The notes beneath the pieces were generated by a model. The model was given only the letters and a program-made list of their open reading frames with translations, had not been told where the DNA came from and searched no databases. From the NCBI RefSeq assembly GCF_905171765.1, contig NC_053398.1:49940323-50004322 (forward strand): a DNA stretch of 64,000 bases, read 5' to 3'. This DNA comes from Bufo bufo. Lineage: Eukaryota; Chordata; Amphibia; Anura; Bufonidae. The translations under genes and the position numbers were made by a program. Below, in pieces: positions 61,131 through 64,000 of the stretch (its first letter is position 1; each line of letters opens with the position of its first letter).

Positions 61131-61232
61131 TAAACATTGGTGGCGCAGTGCGCCCCGCCCACCCCCACTATAATAAACATTGGTGGCGCAGTGCGACCCC
61201 CCACCACCACTATAATAAACATTGGTTGGGCG
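61131..61232 (+). repeat. Short tandem repeat, about three copies
   Basis: The unit TAAACATTGGTGGCGCAGTG recurs at about 61,131, 61,171 and (diverged) 61,217, separated by C-rich CCACCACCACTATAA sequence. Partial copies occur near 60,884-60,900 in reverse and at 63,948. It abuts the truncated left edge of the next element. Confidence 0.7.
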
Positions 61233-61234
61233 AT

Positions 61235-61892
61235 GAGGGTTAAAAAAATAAATAAAAAAATTACTCACCTCCTCCAATTGATTGCGTAGCTGCCGGGCTC
61301 CTGTTCTTTCTTCAGGACCTGTCAAAAGACCTGTGGTGACGTCACTGAGCTAATCACATGGTCCATTACCATGGTGATGGATCATGTGATGTACCATGTG
61401 ATGAGCACAGTGGTGTCACCACAGGTCCTTTGACAGGTCCTGAAGAAAGAACAGGAGACCGGCAGCTACGCGATCAATTGGAGGAGGTGAGTTAATTTTT
61501 TTTATTTTTTAACCCTCAATTGACCTTCTACTAAGCATTCTGTATTAAGAATGCTATTATTTTCCCTTATAACCATGTTATAAGGGAAAATAATACAGTG
61601 AATACATTTTCATCTTAGCAACCATGCGTGAAAATCGCACCGCATCCGCACTTGCTTGCGGATGCTTGCGATTTTCACGCAGCCCCATTAACTTCTATGG
61701 GGCCTGCGTTGCGTGAAAAACGCACAACATAGAACATGCTGCGATTTTCATGCAACGCACAAGTGATGCGTGAAAATCACCACTCATGTGCACAGACCCA
61801 TAGAAGTGAATGGGTCCGGATTCAGTGCAGGTGCAATGCGTTCACCTCACGCATTGCACCCGCGCAGAAATCTCGCCCGTGTGAAAGGGGCC
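61235..61892. mobile_element. Left-truncated Harbinger-like element
   Basis: The right end TCGCCCGTGTGAAAGGGGCC followed by TAA (61,893-61,895) matches the element at 61,967-62,948. Both share an internal hairpin (here 61,262-61,493, stem CTCACCTCCTCCAATTGAT), the ATTATTTTCCCTTATAAC block and the GCGTGAAAATCGCACC block. No matching left end is present, so this copy lost its left part at about 61,235. Confidence 0.7.
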
Positions 61893-61966
61893 TAAGGGTG
61901 AATAGGACAAGGGTTCCAGCCCCTAAGAGGGCTAATAGTAAACAAAAAAAATAACACAAACACTAA

Positions 61967-62948
61967 GGCCTCTTTCAGACGGGCGTTGCGGGAAAATGTG
62001 CGGGTGCGTTACGGGAACACCCGCGATTTTTCCGCGCCAGTGCAAAACATTGTAATGCGCTTTGCACTCGCGTGAGAAAAATCACGCATGTTTGGTACCC
62101 AAACCCGAACTTCTTCACAGAAGTTCGGGCTTGGGATTGGTGTTCTGTAGATTGTATTATTTTCCCTTATAACATGTTATAAGGGAAAATAATAGCATTC
62201 TGAATACAGAATGCATAGTAAAATAGCGCTGGAGGGGTTAAAAAAAATAAAAATAATTTAACTCACCTTAATCCACTTGATCGTGGAGGCCGGCATCTCC
62301 TTCTGTCTCCTTTGCTGAACAGGACCTGTGGTGAGCATTCATTACAGGAAAATGACCTGTGGTGACATCACTCCGGTCATCACATGATCCATCACCATGG
62401 TAAAAGATCATGTGATGACCGGAGTGACGTCACCACAGGTCATTTTCCTGTAATGAATGCTCACCACAGGTCCTGTTCAGCAAAGGAGACAGAAGAAGAT
62501 GCCGGCCTCCGCGATCAAGTAGACTAAGGTGAGTTAAATTATTTATTTATTTTTTTAACCCCTCCGGCGCTATTTTACTATGCATTCTGTATTCAGAATG
62601 CTATTATTTTCCCTTATAACCATGTTATAAGAGAAAATAATAATGATCGGGTCTCCATCCCGATCGTCTCCTAGGAACCGTGCGTGAAAATCGCACCACA
62701 TCCGCACTTGCTTGCGGATGCTTGCAATTTTCACGCAACCCCATTCACTTCTATGGGGCCTGCGTTACGTGAAAAACGCAGAATATAGAGCATGCTGCGA
62801 TTTTCACGCAACGCACAAGTGATGCGTGAAAATCACTGCTCATGTGAACAGCCCCATAGAAATAAATGGGTCAGTATTCAGTGCGGGTGCAATGCGTTCA
62901 ACTCACGCATGGCATCCACGCGAAATACTCGCCCGTGTGAAAGGGGCC
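61967..62948. mobile_element. 982-bp Harbinger-like element with TAA duplication
   Basis: Ends GGCCTCTTTCAGACGGGCG / CGCCCGTGTGAAAGGGGCC are flanked by TAA at 61,964-61,966 and 62,949-62,951. It contains a long perfect-like hairpin (about 62,262-62,535, around CATCACCATGG), and a mirrored TTATTTTCCCTTATAAC on either side. Non-coding. The next element begins immediately after the right TAA. Confidence 0.85.
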
Positions 62949-62951
62949 TAA

Positions 62952-63304
62952 GGCTACTTTCACACTTGCGGCAGTGTGATCCGGCAAGCAGTTCCTTCGT
63001 CGGAACTGCCCGCCGGATCTGCCAATCTGAATGTGACTGAAAGCATTTGTGAGACGCATCCAGATGCGGATCCATCTCACAAATGCATTGCAAGAGCGAA
63101 TCCGTCTCTCCGCTTGTCATGTGGACAGACGGATCCGTCTTGTATCTTTTTACACATTTTTACCGGTCTGCGCATGCGCAGGCCGAAAGGACGGATCCGG
63201 TATTCCGGTATTTTGAATGCCGGATCCAGCACTAATACATTCCTATGGGGAAAAATGCCGGATCCGGCATTAAGGCAAGTCTTCAGTTTTTTTCGCCGGA
63301 AATA
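62952..63304. mobile_element. Harbinger-like element fragment
   Basis: The left end GGCTACTTTCACACTTGCGG follows the TAA shared with the upstream element. The interior has GATCCGTCT and CCGGATCCGG motifs. The right end is missing; a different fragment starts at about 63,309. Confidence 0.65.
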
Positions 63305-63560
63305 AAACCTCATGCACACGGGGTTCCTTTGGTCCGTGATCCGTGACCGTTTTTTCATCCGTGGGTCTTCCTTGATTTTTGAGGGTCCATGGACATGAGA
63401 AAAAAGTCGTTTTGGTGTCCGCCTGGCCGTGCGGAGCCAAACGGATCCGTCCTGACTTACAATGCAAGTCAATGGGGACGGATCCGTTTGAAGTTGGCAC
63501 AATATGGTGCAATTGCAAACGGATCCGTCCTCCATTGACTTTCAATGTAAAGTCAGGAGT
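63305..63560. mobile_element. Fragment of a second Harbinger-like family
   Basis: Starts CCTCATGCACACGGGG, like the ends at 2,241 and 11,455, and includes AACGGATCCGTCC twice in mirrored context and CAATGCAAGTCAATGGGG. The right end is not identifiable. Confidence 0.55.
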
Positions 63561-63574
63561 TAATATACCATAGG

Positions 63575-63757
63575 ATCTGAGTTTTCTCCAATCCGATGGT
63601 ATATTTTAACTTGAAGCGTCCCCATCACCATGGGAACGCCTCTATGTTAGAATATACCATCGGATTTGAGTTAGATCGTGAAACTCATATCCGACAGTAT
63701 ATTCTAACACAGAGGCGTTCCCATAGTGATGGGGACGCTTCAAGTTAGAATATCCTA
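63575..63757. mobile_element. Foldback MITE built on ATACCATCGGAT
   Basis: Arms TTGAAGCGTCCCCATCACCA / TGATGGGGACGCTTCAA and ATATACCATCGGAT repeats form a nearly complete palindrome. Non-coding; superfamily not determined. Confidence 0.65.
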
Positions 63758-63783
63758 CGAACTGTGTACATGACTACCCCGTG

Positions 63784-63910
63784 CTGCCTGGCAGCACCCG
63801 ATCTCTTACAGGGGGCTGTGATCCGTACAATTAACCCCTCAGGTGCCGCACCTAAAGGGTTAATTGTGCGTATCATAGCCCCCTGTAAGAGATCAGGTGC
63901 TGCCAGGCAG
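63784..63910. repeat. Foldback with TTAACCCCTCAGGT core
   Basis: Inverted arms CTGCCTGGCAGCACC / GGTGCTGCCAGGCAG, then AGCCCCCTGTAAGAGAT on the inner stem, and a centre CCCTCAGGTGCCGCACCT. It shares its core with 60,900-61,130 and is followed at 63,948 by ATTGGTGGCCAGTGCGG, like the 61,131 repeat, so both belong to one repeat family. Confidence 0.7.
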
Positions 63911-64000
63911 GAGGGGGCAGACCCCCTCCTTCCCCAATATTATATTCATTGGTGGCCAGTGCGGCCTCCCCTCTCCCCCCCCAGTTAAAATCACTTTCCG

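Overview
This is vertebrate nuclear DNA with no intact protein-coding gene that I can support. The non-autonomous transposon families (short TTAA-flanked elements with AAAGGGAACCTGTCACC ends, TTA/TAA-flanked elements with GGCCTCTTTCACAC ends) and the high repeat load suggest an anuran amphibian, probably a hyloid frog or toad. That assignment is inferred from repeat style, not from a gene.

Layout. Positions 1 to 54,805 form one very large head-to-head inverted repeat. Position 1 pairs with 54,805 and the collinear match runs inward to about 11,190 on the left and 47,160 on the right. The left arm is single-copy-like DNA (1-11,190) followed by a tandem satellite on the + strand (to 27,097). 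A 500-N assembly gap (27,098-27,597) lies near the centre of symmetry. The right arm mirrors this: a satellite in opposite orientation (27,598-47,160), then the single-copy-like arm (47,160-54,805). The window begins inside the palindrome, so its outer end is not visible.

The two arms amplified different monomers of one satellite family. The left array is 24 near-identical ~625-bp monomers (L-type) with a variable poly-G tract. The right array is 31 ~580-bp monomers (R-type) in a five-monomer higher-order repeat of ~2,893 bp. Both types occur side by side at the array edges, and older diverged monomers lie outside each array.

The arms differ by transposon insertions with clean empty sites in the opposite arm. 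Left-only: Harbinger-like elements, piggyBac-like MITEs, a hAT MITE and a broken LINE. Right-only: one piggyBac-like MITE and one Harbinger-like element. By eye the inner arms differ by roughly 5-10% while the outer ~1.2 kb differs by only about 1-5%. The arms are therefore long-separated copies, not a simple read artefact; whether they are truly adjacent depends on the unsequenced gap.

Positions 54,806-64,000 are outside the visible palindrome. They hold a TTAA MITE, a tandem array of YY1-like sites next to promoter-like sequence (56.2-57.6 kb), a 741-bp Harbinger-like element, a ~30-bp-unit minisatellite (60.0-60.6 kb), and a dense mosaic of hairpin and Harbinger-like elements to the end. 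No tRNA, rRNA or CRISPR was seen.
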